A stretch of DNA of 64,000 nt from Flavobacterium sp. ACN2 (GCF_002303885.1 NZ_MRCM01000002.1:389941-453940), one strand, 5' to 3'; shown: positions 1 through 9,521, numbered from the stretch's first letter. A program made the numbers and translations. Notes: a model not told the origin generated them from the letters alone.

Positions 1-1916
1 TCCTGTGGAGTCTGCATGTATCTTTCTGTATAAACGCTGTCGTAAAATCTCCAGTTGGTAACTGGCGCAACAGCAATTGCCATTTTAAACACATCATTTC
101 CTTGGAAAATACAGTTAGAAGCCATAAATCCACCGTAGCTCCATCCGAAGATTCCAATTCTTGAAGCATCAACATAAGAATAAGCACCAATTACTTTTGC
201 AGCATCTATTTGGTCTTCAACCTCATATTTCCCTAATTCTTTTTGAGTCACTTTTTTGAAATCAGCTCCTTTATAACCTGTACCTCTTCCGTCAACACAA
301 GCTACGATATAACCTTGCTGCGTTAATGAAAGGAACCAGTAATCATTAGAATTATTCCACTGATTTGCTACCTGCTGAGATCCTGGACCAGAATATTGGA
401 ACATGAAAACAGGATATTTTTTTGAAGGATCAAAATCTTTTGGTTTTAAAATCCAAGCATTCAATTCATTTCCTTTTGCTGTTTTTAAAACAATAAATTC
501 TTTCGAAGGAAGGTCATACCCTTTCAATTTATCAGCAAGAGCCTGATTATTTTCGATAACCTGAATTTCTTTTCCAGCTTTTGCATCATTTAAAGTATAA
601 ACCGTTGGCTGTGTAGCGCTAGAATACGTATTGATAAAGTATTGTAAATTTGGACTGAATGTCGCTTTATTTGTTCCAACTTTAGAAGACAAACGAACTT
701 TATTTTTTCCGTCTAAACCAATTCTGTAAAGATCTCTATTGATAGAACCATTTTCTGTAGATTGGTAGAAAATCGTTTTTGTTTTTTCGTCGAAACCGTA
801 ATATGAAACCACTTCCCAGTTTCCTTTTGTAACTTGATTTTTAAGTTTTCCGTTTTTATCATATACATAAATATGATTAAAACCGTCATTTTCGCTTGTC
901 CAGATAAAACTGTTATCTTTTAAGAATGTCAAATTATCATTGATATCTACATATGCTTTATCTTTTTCATTCAAAACTACTTTTGCAGCAGCTGTGTTTC
1001 CATCAACAAACAATAAGTCTAAATTATCTTGGTGACGGTTCAAAACCTGTGCACAAAGTACATTTGCATCATTTGTCCATTGCATTCTTGCAATATAGAA
1101 ATCATTATATTTTCCTAAATCTACTTTTTTAGTTGCTGCAGCAGCTACATCATAGATATGTAATGAAACTTCTGAGTTTTTTTCTCCAGCTTTAGGATAT
1201 TTAAAAGTCTCAATTTTTGGATATAAATCTTTATGAAATATTGACATTGAAAACTCAGGAACTTGACTTTCGTCAAAACGAATATAAGCTACTTTTTTAC
1301 TGTCTTTACTCCAGTCGAAAGCGCGAACAAATGCAAATTCTTCTTCGTAAACCCAGTCCGTAATACCATTTATAACAGCATTTTTCTTTCCGTCTGTTGT
1401 AATAGCCGTAGATTTTTTTGATGCTACGTCGTATACATATAAGTTATTTTCTTTTGCGTAAGCGATTTTTGTTCCGTCAGGTGAGAATGTTGGCTCTTGA
1501 ATTTGAAAATCAACAAGTTTGATCAGAGATTTTGCTGCGATATCATAAAGGTAGTAATCGGCAGTAAAAGAGTGACGGAAGATTTTAGAAGAATGACAAG
1601 CAATTAAGATCTTTTTTTCAGAAACATCAAAAGTGTAGCTGTCAATTCCGTCGGCAAGTTCTTTAAAGTTCTTAGTATCAATAAGATTGGATACTTTTTT
1701 CAGGGTAGCAAAATCGTATAAATCAATCTGCATACTTCTGCTCGCTTGGTCAATATTTAAAACAGTATATTGATTTGTATTTTTCAGCGATTGTAGTTCA
1801 TCCATTCCTTTAGCCCGGAAAGTACCGCTAAAAACATTTTCGACAGTTATTTTCTGCTGTCCAAAAACAACCGCAGTTAAGAATAAAAGTACTGCAGTAA
1901 ATTTGCTTGTATTCAT
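1..1916 (-). CDS. Dipeptidyl peptidase IV (S9B serine peptidase), C-terminus beyond window edge
   Basis: This is a prolyl dipeptidyl peptidase of the S9 family, expected in the periplasm, removing X-Pro dipeptides. The start at 1916 gives a signal peptide (MNTSKFTAVLLFLTAVVFGQ), followed by a long beta-propeller region and the start of the alpha/beta-hydrolase domain. The nucleophile motif GWSYGG is visible with Ser at about residue 593. The double-Glu region (YEEEFAF), which in DPP IV binds the substrate amino terminus, is present at about residue 190. About 638 codons lie in the window. The family is usually 700 to 750 residues, so the catalytic Asp and His should lie outside. No frame break was seen. 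The gene is divergent from the HMG-CoA reductase gene. Confidence 0.93.
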   Translation of the reverse strand, partial: MNTSKFTAVLLFLTAVVFGQQKITVENVFSGTFRAKGMDELQSLKNTNQYTVLNIDQASRSMQIDLYDFATLKKVSNLIDTKNFKELADGIDSYTFDVSEKKILIACHSSKIFRHSFTADYYLYDIAAKSLIKLVDFQIQEPTFSPDGTKIAYAKENNLYVYDVASKKSTAITTDGKKNAVINGITDWVYEEEFAFVRAFDWSKDSKKVAYIRFDESQVPEFSMSIFHKDLYPKIETFKYPKAGEKNSEVSLHIYDVAAAATKKVDLGKYNDFYIARMQWTNDANVLCAQVLNRHQDNLDLLFVDGNTAAAKVVLNEKDKAYVDINDNLTFLKDNSFIWTSENDGFNHIYVYDKNGKLKNQVTKGNWEVVSYYGFDEKTKTIFYQSTENGSINRDLYRIGLDGKNKVRLSSKVGTNKATFSPNLQYFINTYSSATQPTVYTLNDAKAGKEIQVIENNQALADKLKGYDLPSKEFIVLKTAKGNELNAWILKPKDFDPSKKYPVFMFQYSGPGSQQVANQWNNSNDYWFLSLTQQGYIVACVDGRGTGYKGADFKKVTQKELGKYEVEDQIDAAKVIGAYSYVDASRIGIFGWSYGGFMASNCIFQGNDVFKMAIAVAPVTNWRFYDSVYTERYMQTPQ

Positions 1917-2035
1917 TAGAATTATTTTAAATATAAAAAGAGCCCAATTTTAGTAAAAAAAATAAACATAATACACATTTTAAGTGTTAAATGTTAAAAA
2001 AAATAACGATTGCGTACTTTCATGTCTGAAATAGA

Positions 2036-2067
2036 TTGCAATCAAAACTCTTAAAATAGTATCTTTG
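2036..2067 (+). promoter_or_regulatory. Bacteroidota-type promoter of HMG-CoA reductase
   Basis: TTG at 2036-2038 is followed by a 21-nt spacer and TATCTTTG at 2060-2067, which fits the Bacteroidota pattern TTG...TAnnTTTG. The ATG at 2097 lies 29 nt downstream. The promoter ends exactly where an alternative GTG start would begin, so it decides in favour of the ATG. Confidence 0.7.
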
Positions 2068-2096
2068 TGCACACAATACTATTTAATACATTGAGA

Positions 2097-3410
2097 ATGA
2101 ACAACGCTGTTGCCGGATTTTCTAAATTATCCAAAAAAGAAAAAATTAACTGGATTGCAAATGAATATTTTTCAAATCCTGAAGAGGCACAAAATATTAT
2201 AAGAAATTACTGGAATTCAGACGAAAAGGTTCAGCAGCTTCATGACGAATTTATAGAAAACACCATTACAAACCTTTATATCCCACTTGGAGTTGCTCCT
2301 AACTTTTTGATTAACGGAAAATACAAAACAATTCCGATGGCAATTGAAGAAAGTTCTGTAGTTGCAGCAGCTTCAAAAGCCGCAAAATACTGGTCGACAA
2401 GAGGCGGATTTAAAGCTACTATTATCAATACTGAAAAAATTGGTCAGGTACATTTTACTTATAGCGGAGATGCAGAAAAACTAACTCAGTTTTTTGACCA
2501 ATTAAAACCAAAATTCTTTTCAGAAACGCAAAGCATTACCAAAAATATGCAGCAGCGTGGTGGAGGAATTTTAGATATTAAACTAAAAGACAAAAGAAGT
2601 TTACTTGAAAACTACTATCAGCTTCATGCTACTTTTGAAACAAAAGACAGCATGGGAGCCAATTTCATCAATTCTTGCTTAGAGCAATTTGCCACTACTT
2701 TAAAAGAAGAAGCTCAAAATTCTGACTTGTGCAAAAATGGTGAAAACCTAGAGGTCATAATGAGTATTCTCTCTAACTACGTGCCGCACTGCCTTGTTAG
2801 AGCTGAAGTTTCTTGCCCAATCGAAGAATTAGCAGAAAAACACATCACCAATCCTCAAGAATTTGCAGAACGTTTTGTTCAAGCTGTTCAAATCGCAGAA
2901 GTTGAACCTTTTAGAGCAGTTACCCATAACAAAGGCATCATGAATGGTGTCGATGCTGTAATTCTGGCAACAGGAAACGATTTTAGAGCCGTAGAAGCTG
3001 GCGTTCATGCTTATGCAGCTCGAAATGGTCAATACGCAAGTTTATCTCACGCCAAAATCGAAAACGGAATCTTTACTTTTTGGCTTGAAATTCCGCTTGC
3101 AGTTGGCACAGTTGGCGGCTTAACCTCTTTACATCCTTTAGTAAAATTGTGCTTAGAAATTTTAGAGAAACCATCCGCACAAGAATTAATGCAAATTGTA
3201 GCAGTTGCAGGTTTAGCACAAAATTTTGCTGCATTGCGCTCGCTAACCACCACTGGAATTCAGGAAGGACATATGAAAATGCACCTTAACAACATTATCA
3301 ATCAATTTGAAGCTACCGATGAAGAGCGTCATTTAATTAAAACACACTTCAAAAAAACAGCTGTTTCTCATAGCGCTGTGGTAGAATTTATTGAAAACTT
3401 AAGAAAATAA
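2097..3410 (+). CDS. mvaA: Hydroxymethylglutaryl-CoA reductase, class II
   Basis: Class II HMG-CoA reductase, which interconverts HMG-CoA and mevalonate; here it most likely makes mevalonate for isoprenoids in the cytoplasm. By comparison with the Pseudomonas mevalonii enzyme the catalytic set is visible: Glu in IEESSVV (about residue 84), Lys in THNKG (279), Asp in TGND (295) and His in QEGHMKMH (392). GTVGG is also present. The start is placed at MNNAVAGF because a GTG start 30 nt upstream lies inside the promoter. Length is 437 residues, normal for the class. The next gene is a GHMP kinase, and mvaD and mevalonate kinase are also in this window, which supports a biosynthetic role. Confidence 0.93.
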   Translation: MNNAVAGFSKLSKKEKINWIANEYFSNPEEAQNIIRNYWNSDEKVQQLHDEFIENTITNLYIPLGVAPNFLINGKYKTIPMAIEESSVVAAASKAAKYWSTRGGFKATIINTEKIGQVHFTYSGDAEKLTQFFDQLKPKFFSETQSITKNMQQRGGGILDIKLKDKRSLLENYYQLHATFETKDSMGANFINSCLEQFATTLKEEAQNSDLCKNGENLEVIMSILSNYVPHCLVRAEVSCPIEELAEKHITNPQEFAERFVQAVQIAEVEPFRAVTHNKGIMNGVDAVILATGNDFRAVEAGVHAYAARNGQYASLSHAKIENGIFTFWLEIPLAVGTVGGLTSLHPLVKLCLEILEKPSAQELMQIVAVAGLAQNFAALRSLTTTGIQEGHMKMHLNNIINQFEATDEERHLIKTHFKKTAVSHSAVVEFIENLRK

Positions 3411-3430
3411 AAAAGTCAAAAATTCCAATA

Positions 3431-3515
3431 TTTTAAGTTCCAAATTCCAAATTCCAAATTTCCTACTTGGAATTTGGAATTTCACATTTGGAATTTGAAA
3501 TTTAAGATTTAGAAT
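3431..3515. repeat. AT-rich inverted repeat between HMG-CoA reductase and GHMP kinase
   Basis: Alternating copies of AATTCCAAATT and their complement AATTTGGAATT fill this gap and can fold into one long hairpin. It could end or attenuate transcription between the two genes. No gene is seen in it. Confidence 0.6.
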
Positions 3516-3533
3516 TTATATAATAAAACAAGT

Positions 3534-4442
3534 ATGTCAACAACCTTTTATAGTAACGGAAAACTTTTTATTGCTGGAGAATATCTGGTTTTGGATGGAG
3601 CAGATGCTTTTGCGTTGCCTACAAAATTTGGTCAGGATTTAGTGATTGAAGATTCAGAAGACAAACAAATTGAATGGAAAAGTTATGATTACGACAAACA
3701 CTTATGGTTTGAAGAGACTATTTCATTTGACGAAGTTATAAAAGGTTTAAACTCTCAAATTGACACGGTAAAATCGACTTTAGTCAACATACTGCATGAA
3801 GCTTATATTTTAAATCCAAAGTTTATTGATAACGCTACAGGCTATAAAGTAAGCACGCATTTGGGTTTTCCAAAAAACTGGGGATTAGGAACTTCCTCAA
3901 CTCTTATAAATAATATTGCCCAGTGGGCTCAAATTAATGCTTTTACGCTATTAAATAATAGTTTTGGCGGAAGCGGTTATGATATTGCGTGCGCACAAAA
4001 CAACACCCCTGTTTTATACAGAATAAAAGATAATTTCGTACAGCAAGTTGAATTTAACCCAGACTTTAAGGAGCACATTTATTTTGTTTATTTGAATAAA
4101 AAACAAAATAGCAAATCTGCTATTTTCTCTTACAACAACCATAAAAACAATCATTTAGCAGACCTAATTGCAGAAAACAATAAAATCACAAATGCGATTC
4201 TTCATGCTCAAACATTAAAAGATTTTGCTTCTGCAGTTCAGAAACATGAAATTCATTTGAGCAAAATCTTAGAAATGCAAACTATAAAAGAAGCTATTTT
4301 TCCTGATTTTAATGGTGTCATTAAAAGTCTAGGAGCTTGGGGCGGCGATTTTGTTATGGTAGTTTCTAAAGAAAATCCGAAAGACTATTTCTTTAATAAA
4401 GGATATGAGACGATTTTAACTTATAAAGAAATGATTTTATAA
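3534..4442 (+). CDS. GYDIA-family GHMP kinase, candidate phosphomevalonate kinase
   Basis: Small-molecule kinase of the GHMP superfamily (302 residues), named for its GYDIA motif (GGSGYDIACAQ, about residue 145). An ATP-binding loop GLGTSSTLINN lies at about 120, and a C-terminal glycine-rich AWGGDFVM fits GHMP motif 3. The start is ATG 3534. It directly follows HMG-CoA reductase on the same strand. The window also carries mevalonate kinase and diphosphomevalonate decarboxylase but no recognisable classic phosphomevalonate kinase. Inference: this protein may phosphorylate phosphomevalonate. The substrate cannot be read from sequence, so family membership is firm and the step is a proposal. 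Confidence 0.85.
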   Translation: MSTTFYSNGKLFIAGEYLVLDGADAFALPTKFGQDLVIEDSEDKQIEWKSYDYDKHLWFEETISFDEVIKGLNSQIDTVKSTLVNILHEAYILNPKFIDNATGYKVSTHLGFPKNWGLGTSSTLINNIAQWAQINAFTLLNNSFGGSGYDIACAQNNTPVLYRIKDNFVQQVEFNPDFKEHIYFVYLNKKQNSKSAIFSYNNHKNNHLADLIAENNKITNAILHAQTLKDFASAVQKHEIHLSKILEMQTIKEAIFPDFNGVIKSLGAWGGDFVMVVSKENPKDYFFNKGYETILTYKEMIL

Positions 4443-4464
4443 AATCAATTTTGAAAAAAAGACA

Positions 4465-4908
4465 TTAATTAGCCTTTTTAGTGCTTTTAACGTGCTTTGT
4501 CTCTAAACGACGCACAGCTTTGCTTTCTTGCTCATTAGACTCTATAAGCCTATTGTGCAAGCGTTCAGCCATTTTTTCGATGCTGTTTGTAATAGAATCG
4601 TAAACCACTTCCATTCGGCGGTGTTTCTCCTCTTTTACTGCCCTTAAAACATCTTCTACAAAAACTTTATCATATTTTTCGGCAACAGAATCATGTGTAT
4701 TTGTCAATCTGATCACATAGTCGTTACTCAAAATAGTAACTTTAAAATGCTGCTCTTCATTACTCAAATAATACTTTCCACCCAATTCATCAACATTGAT
4801 GTCGGTGCTGCCCACTTTTAAAAGCTCGATAATAATCCCATAAATATGACTTTCTATTTTGGTATATACTCTCGGCTTCTTTCTAAAAAAATTAAAAGTA
4901 AAAAACAT
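4465..4908 (-). CDS. Hypothetical protein, 147 aa
   Basis: I do not recognise this protein. It is hydrophilic, without signal peptide or membrane segment. The N-terminal half looks like a small mixed alpha/beta domain (IESHIYGIIIELLKVG, then SNEEQHFKVTILSNDYVIRL). The C-terminal half is charged and probably helical, ending in a basic tail (RRLETKHVKSTKKAN). It is convergent with the GHMP kinase, with only 22 nt between the stops, and transcribed alone from ATG 4908. The intact frame and plausible composition argue that it is a real gene. Confidence 0.7.
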   Translation of the reverse strand: MFFTFNFFRKKPRVYTKIESHIYGIIIELLKVGSTDINVDELGGKYYLSNEEQHFKVTILSNDYVIRLTNTHDSVAEKYDKVFVEDVLRAVKEEKHRRMEVVYDSITNSIEKMAERLHNRLIESNEQESKAVRRLETKHVKSTKKAN

Positions 4909-5190
4909 TAAATGATTAATTATTAAGGATATTGGTTTTGGTTTGTTTCTTATTTTTTTTCAGCAAAAGCCAAAAATATGTTAAAATAAAAAATCGAGCA
5001 AATAAACTGTAATATTTTGAAAATCACAAGTTTTTCAAATTAAATTTCGATAATCCCTATATACTTTAGGAAAATTAATACAAAGTAAAATTATTTACTT
5101 CTGAAAAATAAATAAACTCTATTTAGATTTACAAAATTAAAACCGCTAATTATCAATAAACCAATTTTTTAGCAAAGTCACTAAAAACAA
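4909..5190. other. AT-rich gene-free stretch
   Basis: Between the hypothetical gene and the PpiD terminator I see no open frame, tRNA or recognisable repeat, only very AT-rich sequence that should hold the promoter of the minus-strand gene ending at 4465. No clear TAnnTTTG element was found for it. Confidence 0.5.
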
Positions 5191-5221
5191 AAAAGCCCAA
5201 AACATTTAGTTTTGGGCTTTT
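5191..5221 (-). terminator. Rho-independent terminator after the PpiD-like gene
   Basis: A 13-bp perfect stem (AAAAGCCCAAAAC at 5191-5203 with its complement at 5209-5221) has a 5-nt loop. On the minus strand it is followed by a T-rich run. It lies 27 nt past the stop at 5248. Confidence 0.85.
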
Positions 5222-5247
5222 ATATATTAACCTTTTACTTAATAAAA

Positions 5248-7347
5248 CTAGTAGTTAAATTGCAATCTGTTATCTTCAATTTTAGCATTGTTTTTCAACG
5301 CTGGTAATACTCTACTTGCATCATTAGCACTTTGAGCTTTTACTTTCTCTACATAAGCAGCGTGATTAGCAATTGCAGGAGCTTTTACAGTTTTAATGTT
5401 TTTAACAACATAAACACCAGTATTTCCTTCAATTGGAGCAGAGATTTTGTTTGCTGTTAAAGCAAATGCATTACCTACTACTCTTGGCTCTTGCCCAACT
5501 CCACCTGGCAATACAGGATTATCTAGAGTTACATCTGTAGCTTGTTGAACCGCAACTCCTGCAGCTTTAGCAATAGCCTCAATGCTAGAACCTTGCATTT
5601 TAGCTTTTAACAATTCTGCTTTTTTCTTGTTTTTCAAGATTGGCTCAACATAAGGTCTTGCCATATCAACAGAAACTAAACCTGATTTGTTCTCACCTTT
5701 ATATTGTGCGATAACGTGTCCGATGTTTGCAATTTCAAAACGTTTTACATCTCCTTTATCAGTTTCTTTATCAAAAGCCCATCTTACAATGTTACGTTGG
5801 TTTCCTAATGGTCCAAACGCTTCATCCATAGCTTTTGCATTAACTGGCTGAGCCACTTTTAAACCTAATTCTTTCGCTGCAGCATTGAAATCTTTATCAG
5901 CAGCATCCATTTCGAATTTAGTAGCTAATGTAAATACTTTATCAGAAGTAGCTTCAGAAGGCTCGATTTTTTGAGCAATTGTAGCTAAACGAATTCCGTC
6001 TTGTTTGTCTGTAATTTTGATAATGTGAAATCCGAAAGGAGTTTCTACTAAACCAACTTTACCAATTCCGTTGCTGAATACAAAATCATTGAAAGCTTTC
6101 ACCATTTGGTTTGGTCCAAAATATCCTAAATCACCACCTTGCTGTGCAGATGAATCATCAGAACTTGTAAAAGCCAACATCATAAAACTATCTGGTTTAG
6201 CTTGAACTTGAGCTAAAATTTCTTCCGCTTTAGCTTTAGCTTCTTCTTTAGTTCTTTTCTCTTTTGGATTTGGAGTTTGAGATCCTTCATAACCAATTAA
6301 GATATGACTTGCTTTTGCATTAACACCCGCTTTAAATCCTAAAGATTTAGAGATTGCATAGTATCTTCCGTAAACGTATGGTCCGTAGATTGCTCCAGCT
6401 GGTAAGCTAAATAATTTGTCTGCATCAACTGCTGGCAATGCATTTTTAGGAACATAAGTAGAATCGTAAGGCACATCAGAATTTGCATTTACAAATTCAG
6501 CAATGTTTGTTGCGCTTTTAAATCCTGGCAATGTATCGTTTTTACCTGTTTTTGCATTGTAAACAACGCTTCCTGATAATAAAGCAGTTAATTTAGCTTT
6601 AATTTCTGCCTCATCTTCTTTAGAAGCTTTATCTTCAACTAAAACGTACTGAATTTCGCGAGTTGCATCAGCTTTGAATTTTTTCTCGTTTTTCTTCATG
6701 TAAGCTACGATCTCATCATCAGAGATTTTTACTTCACTATCTTTAATAGAAGAATACGGAGCTGCTGCATAAGCAAAACTCACTTTATTAGCTTCCATTT
6801 CATACTTTAATTTTCCTTCACTAGCAGTTGTGTAAAGTCCTGATTTAATTAAAGTATTATAGATTTGAAACTTAGCGTTCAATTCAGCATCTTTCTCTTT
6901 CTCAGCGATGTATTGTGCAGCTTCTGGATTTGTTTTAAAATAATCTTTAAACTTAACAACATCAAAAATTCCTGCTGCGTTTAAGAACATTGGGTTTTTA
7001 CCAATATTTGGATCTGATTTCAAAACCTCTAAAATGTGTTTTTCACCAACTCTCAATCCTAATTTATCAAATTGAGATGACAATAAAGCGATTGAAACTT
7101 CTTGATCCCAAACTCTGTTTGCAGCTTCAGTGGAAGTTATACCTTGCCCACTTTTTTCAACATTACTAACTTTAACTCTAAAGTCTTCAAATGAAATATC
7201 TTTTCCATCGATGCTTCCTACATCTTTTGAACTTTGACCAAATGTTCCTCTTGTAAATAGATCTTGTATTATAAATGCAAATAATGCAAGTGCAATAACT
7301 CCTATCAATAAAGCGGAACGCTGTCTAATTTTTGCTAAAACTGCCAT
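5248..7347 (-). CDS. PpiD-like membrane-anchored peptidylprolyl isomerase
   Basis: Periplasmic folding factor anchored in the inner membrane (699 residues). A basic N-terminus (MAVLAKIRQRSALL) precedes one membrane helix at about 13-30. A SurA_N-type region follows (KDISFEDFRVKV). A parvulin rotamase domain runs from about 345 to 445, with KASHILIGYEG, the GGDLGYFG signature and TPFGFHIIKI. The long C-terminal segment resembles the second PPIase-like half of PpiD. It is the last gene of the minus-strand envelope cluster, separated by 107 nt from the CNNM protein. A possible -7 element TATTTTCG lies on the minus strand at 7378-7385, so it may have its own promoter. Confidence 0.9.
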   Translation of the reverse strand: MAVLAKIRQRSALLIGVIALALFAFIIQDLFTRGTFGQSSKDVGSIDGKDISFEDFRVKVSNVEKSGQGITSTEAANRVWDQEVSIALLSSQFDKLGLRVGEKHILEVLKSDPNIGKNPMFLNAAGIFDVVKFKDYFKTNPEAAQYIAEKEKDAELNAKFQIYNTLIKSGLYTTASEGKLKYEMEANKVSFAYAAAPYSSIKDSEVKISDDEIVAYMKKNEKKFKADATREIQYVLVEDKASKEDEAEIKAKLTALLSGSVVYNAKTGKNDTLPGFKSATNIAEFVNANSDVPYDSTYVPKNALPAVDADKLFSLPAGAIYGPYVYGRYYAISKSLGFKAGVNAKASHILIGYEGSQTPNPKEKRTKEEAKAKAEEILAQVQAKPDSFMMLAFTSSDDSSAQQGGDLGYFGPNQMVKAFNDFVFSNGIGKVGLVETPFGFHIIKITDKQDGIRLATIAQKIEPSEATSDKVFTLATKFEMDAADKDFNAAAKELGLKVAQPVNAKAMDEAFGPLGNQRNIVRWAFDKETDKGDVKRFEIANIGHVIAQYKGENKSGLVSVDMARPYVEPILKNKKKAELLKAKMQGSSIEAIAKAAGVAVQQATDVTLDNPVLPGGVGQEPRVVGNAFALTANKISAPIEGNTGVYVVKNIKTVKAPAIANHAAYVEKVKAQSANDASRVLPALKNNAKIEDNRLQFNY

Positions 7348-7454
7348 TTTATTATCGTTAATTTTATATTCAGTTTGCGAAAATACAATTATCTAGTTAA
7401 TAACAATACAACTAGCGTTTTATTTTCAACATTTTTTTTCATTAATTTAAAAAA

Positions 7455-8711
7455 TCAGTCTTTAATTGTCATTTTGACTAGTTCTATTTTCTTATTTGAT
7501 GCCTCTTCAATATAAAAATGAAACTTATCTATTACAATTTTATCTCCTTTTTGTGGGATTTCTTTTGTATGATTGACAATAAAACCTCCTAATGTGCCAT
7601 AAGAATCTTCTTCTGGAATCATTAATTTATAGGTCTCATTCAAATACTCAACATCTAATCGTGTTGAAAACAAATACTTGCCTTCTCCAATTTGCTCTTC
7701 GATCAATTCTTCATCTAAATCGTGCTCGTCTTCAATTTCCCCAAAAAGCTCTTCTACAATATCTTCAATTGTGATAATTCCTGAAGTCCCTCCATATTCA
7801 TCTAAAACTACTGCCACATTTTTTCGTTTTTTGATCAATAAATTCAGAACATCTTTAATTAAAATGGTTTCTGGAACAAATTCAACGGTCATTAGAACCG
7901 ATTTTATTGTAGCTGGTTTTTTAAACAAATCGAAGGAATGAACATAACCTACAATATCATCTAATGAATTCTGGCTTATGATAATTTTAGAATATCCTGT
8001 TTCGATAAATAAGGCTCTAAGATCGTCTACAGTATCAAACAAATCTATGTCGACAATCTCTGTTCGAGGCGTCATAATATCGCGTGCCTTAACAGCTGAA
8101 AATTCTAAAGCATTTTGAAAAATCTGAATTTCAGAATCCACTTCTTCATCTTCTTCAACTGTGCTCATTTGCTCTGTGATGTAATTTCCTAGCTCAATTC
8201 GACTAAATAAATGAATTTGGCTTCCTTCTGTTTTAAAAAATTTACTCAACACAAAATCTGCAATCCAAATAAAGAAAGTCGAGATATAATAAAACAATCG
8301 GTAAAATAAATAAGCCGGAAGTGCCAAAATCTTAATTAAAGAATTGGCATAAATTTGAAAAAATACCTTAGGAAAAAATTCTGAAGTCAGCAGCACTACA
8401 AATGTAGCTAGAAGTGTCTGGATAAGGATATTCCACCAATCAGAAAAAACTAAACCAAAATAAGCCATCCAATCTAAAATCAGATCGCCCATAAAAAAAC
8501 CGTAAATCACCAAAGCTACATTGTTGCCAATAAGCATGGCAGCGATAAACTTAGAAGGATTTTCGGTTAATTTTGTTAAGATTCGAGACAAGAAATCGTC
8601 TTGTTTCTTTTCTATTTCGAGATAAATTTTATTGGCGGATGTAAAAGCTATTTCCATCCCAGAAAAAAAGGCAGCTAGTATTAAACAGATTACTATAATA
8701 CTAATTTCCAT
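7455..8711 (-). CDS. CNNM/CBS/CorC-HlyC domain membrane protein (hemolysin family)
   Basis: Inner-membrane protein of the CNNM (DUF21)-CBS-CorC_HlyC architecture, linked to magnesium/cobalt transport in characterised relatives. Residues 1-165 carry about four membrane segments, starting FFSGMEIAFTSANK. A CBS pair spans about 205-325 (ARDIMTPRTEIVDI; VVLDEYGGTSGIITIEDIVEELFGEI). A CorC_HlyC domain ends the protein. Length (418) is normal. GldE of the gliding machinery has the same architecture, but no gldD-like gene is adjacent, so I do not use that name. The start is 2 nt from the stop of the small gene upstream, so the two are co-transcribed. Confidence 0.9.
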   Translation of the reverse strand: MEISIIVICLILAAFFSGMEIAFTSANKIYLEIEKKQDDFLSRILTKLTENPSKFIAAMLIGNNVALVIYGFFMGDLILDWMAYFGLVFSDWWNILIQTLLATFVVLLTSEFFPKVFFQIYANSLIKILALPAYLFYRLFYYISTFFIWIADFVLSKFFKTEGSQIHLFSRIELGNYITEQMSTVEEDEEVDSEIQIFQNALEFSAVKARDIMTPRTEIVDIDLFDTVDDLRALFIETGYSKIIISQNSLDDIVGYVHSFDLFKKPATIKSVLMTVEFVPETILIKDVLNLLIKKRKNVAVVLDEYGGTSGIITIEDIVEELFGEIEDEHDLDEELIEEQIGEGKYLFSTRLDVEYLNETYKLMIPEEDSYGTLGGFIVNHTKEIPQKGDKIVIDKFHFYIEEASNKKIELVKMTIKD

Positions 8712-8713
8712 TT

Positions 8714-8908
8714 TTATTGTTTTTTGTTTCGGTCATTATGCCTATTAAGAAATCTTCTCCTAAAGAAAAACATAAAAACAGCCATCCCTGCAATTACAAA
8801 ATAGAAAGGATAACTTTCATCGCCTTCATTCAGTTTTACAATACCATCATAAGTAAAGAAAACCGCAAAAAGGATGTAAACGTATTGTGTATATTTTAAA
8901 TAACCCAT
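8714..8908 (-). CDS. Small two-helix membrane protein
   Basis: A 64-residue protein of unknown function. Two hydrophobic helices (YVYILFAVFFTYDGIV and FYFVIAGMAVFMFFF) are followed by a basic tail rich in Arg and Lys. I start it at MGYLKYTQ (8908), 4 nt after the lptC stop; a longer in-frame version would overlap lptC. It sits tightly between lptC and the CNNM gene in the same operon, so a role in the envelope is likely, but nothing more specific can be said. Confidence 0.75.
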   Translation of the reverse strand: MGYLKYTQYVYILFAVFFTYDGIVKLNEGDESYPFYFVIAGMAVFMFFFRRRFLNRHNDRNKKQ

Positions 8909-8912
8909 AATA

Positions 8913-9470
8913 TTATAATTCTTCGTCTGATTCAATTTCACCGCTTATTCGCTGCGAATTAATCACTTTAAAATCTCTACTAAAATCTATTCCCTGACCA
9001 TAGGAAACCCCTTTTTTATCGGTCAATTTGAACTTTCGTTCTGTATAAAACCACTCGTTTTTCTGATCGAAATACAATTGTTCTGTTTCTAAAACCTGTC
9101 CTTCTTCAGAAGTAATCTTTACTTTACCGATCAAATCAATAATTCCGGTGTTTTTATAGGAAACCGCATAATTACCTCTAATAAAGGTACGTTTCTGCTT
9201 TTTATCATATAACGTAACATCGATTCCTTTAGGGAATTCTGTAAAAGGAAAATCAAGATTGGAATAATCTAGCATTTTCGGACTGATCAGAACTCCTGTA
9301 ATGCGTCCAGAATCTGTGTATTTAATATTTACAGTATCGGCATCACTGGCAGGAACAAACTCTGAGAAGTTAATTTTCTGAACTTCTTTAAAATTACTTT
9401 CGCATCCAAAAAACATTGTCACAGCAATAACTGTGACAACTAATAGACTATATCTTTTTGGTAAATTCAT
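8913..9470 (-). CDS. lptC: LptC, LPS export periplasmic lipoprotein
   Basis: LptC-family protein of the lipopolysaccharide transport bridge, carrying LPS from the LptBFG ABC transporter towards LptA/LptD. A signal sequence ends in the lipobox-like VTMFFGC (Cys24), so it is probably a lipoprotein here. The OstA/LptC-like beta-rich region follows, with the repeats typical of the family (GRITGVLISPKMLDY; KGIDVTLYDKKQKRTFIRGNY; ETEQLYFDQKNEW). Length 185 fits. It lies between an outer-membrane barrel gene and a small membrane gene, in one operon running from coaX. Confidence 0.88.
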   Translation of the reverse strand: MNLPKRYSLLVVTVIAVTMFFGCESNFKEVQKINFSEFVPASDADTVNIKYTDSGRITGVLISPKMLDYSNLDFPFTEFPKGIDVTLYDKKQKRTFIRGNYAVSYKNTGIIDLIGKVKITSEEGQVLETEQLYFDQKNEWFYTERKFKLTDKKGVSYGQGIDFSRDFKVINSQRISGEIESDEEL

Positions 9471-9521
9471 TTGCCAAATGTAGTAAATTGTAATGAGCTT
9501 CTAAAAGATAAAATATTTTGT

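Noticed and set aside
2067..2096. GTG start giving HMG-CoA reductase ten extra residues
   Set aside because: The GTG is the last bases of the -7 promoter element TATCTTTG, so it would lie outside the transcript; the ATG at 2097 also fits the family length.
7455..8711. Assignment as gliding protein GldE
   Set aside because: Domain layout is the same, but gldE normally lies beside gldD, whereas here the neighbours are lptC and ppiD-like genes.
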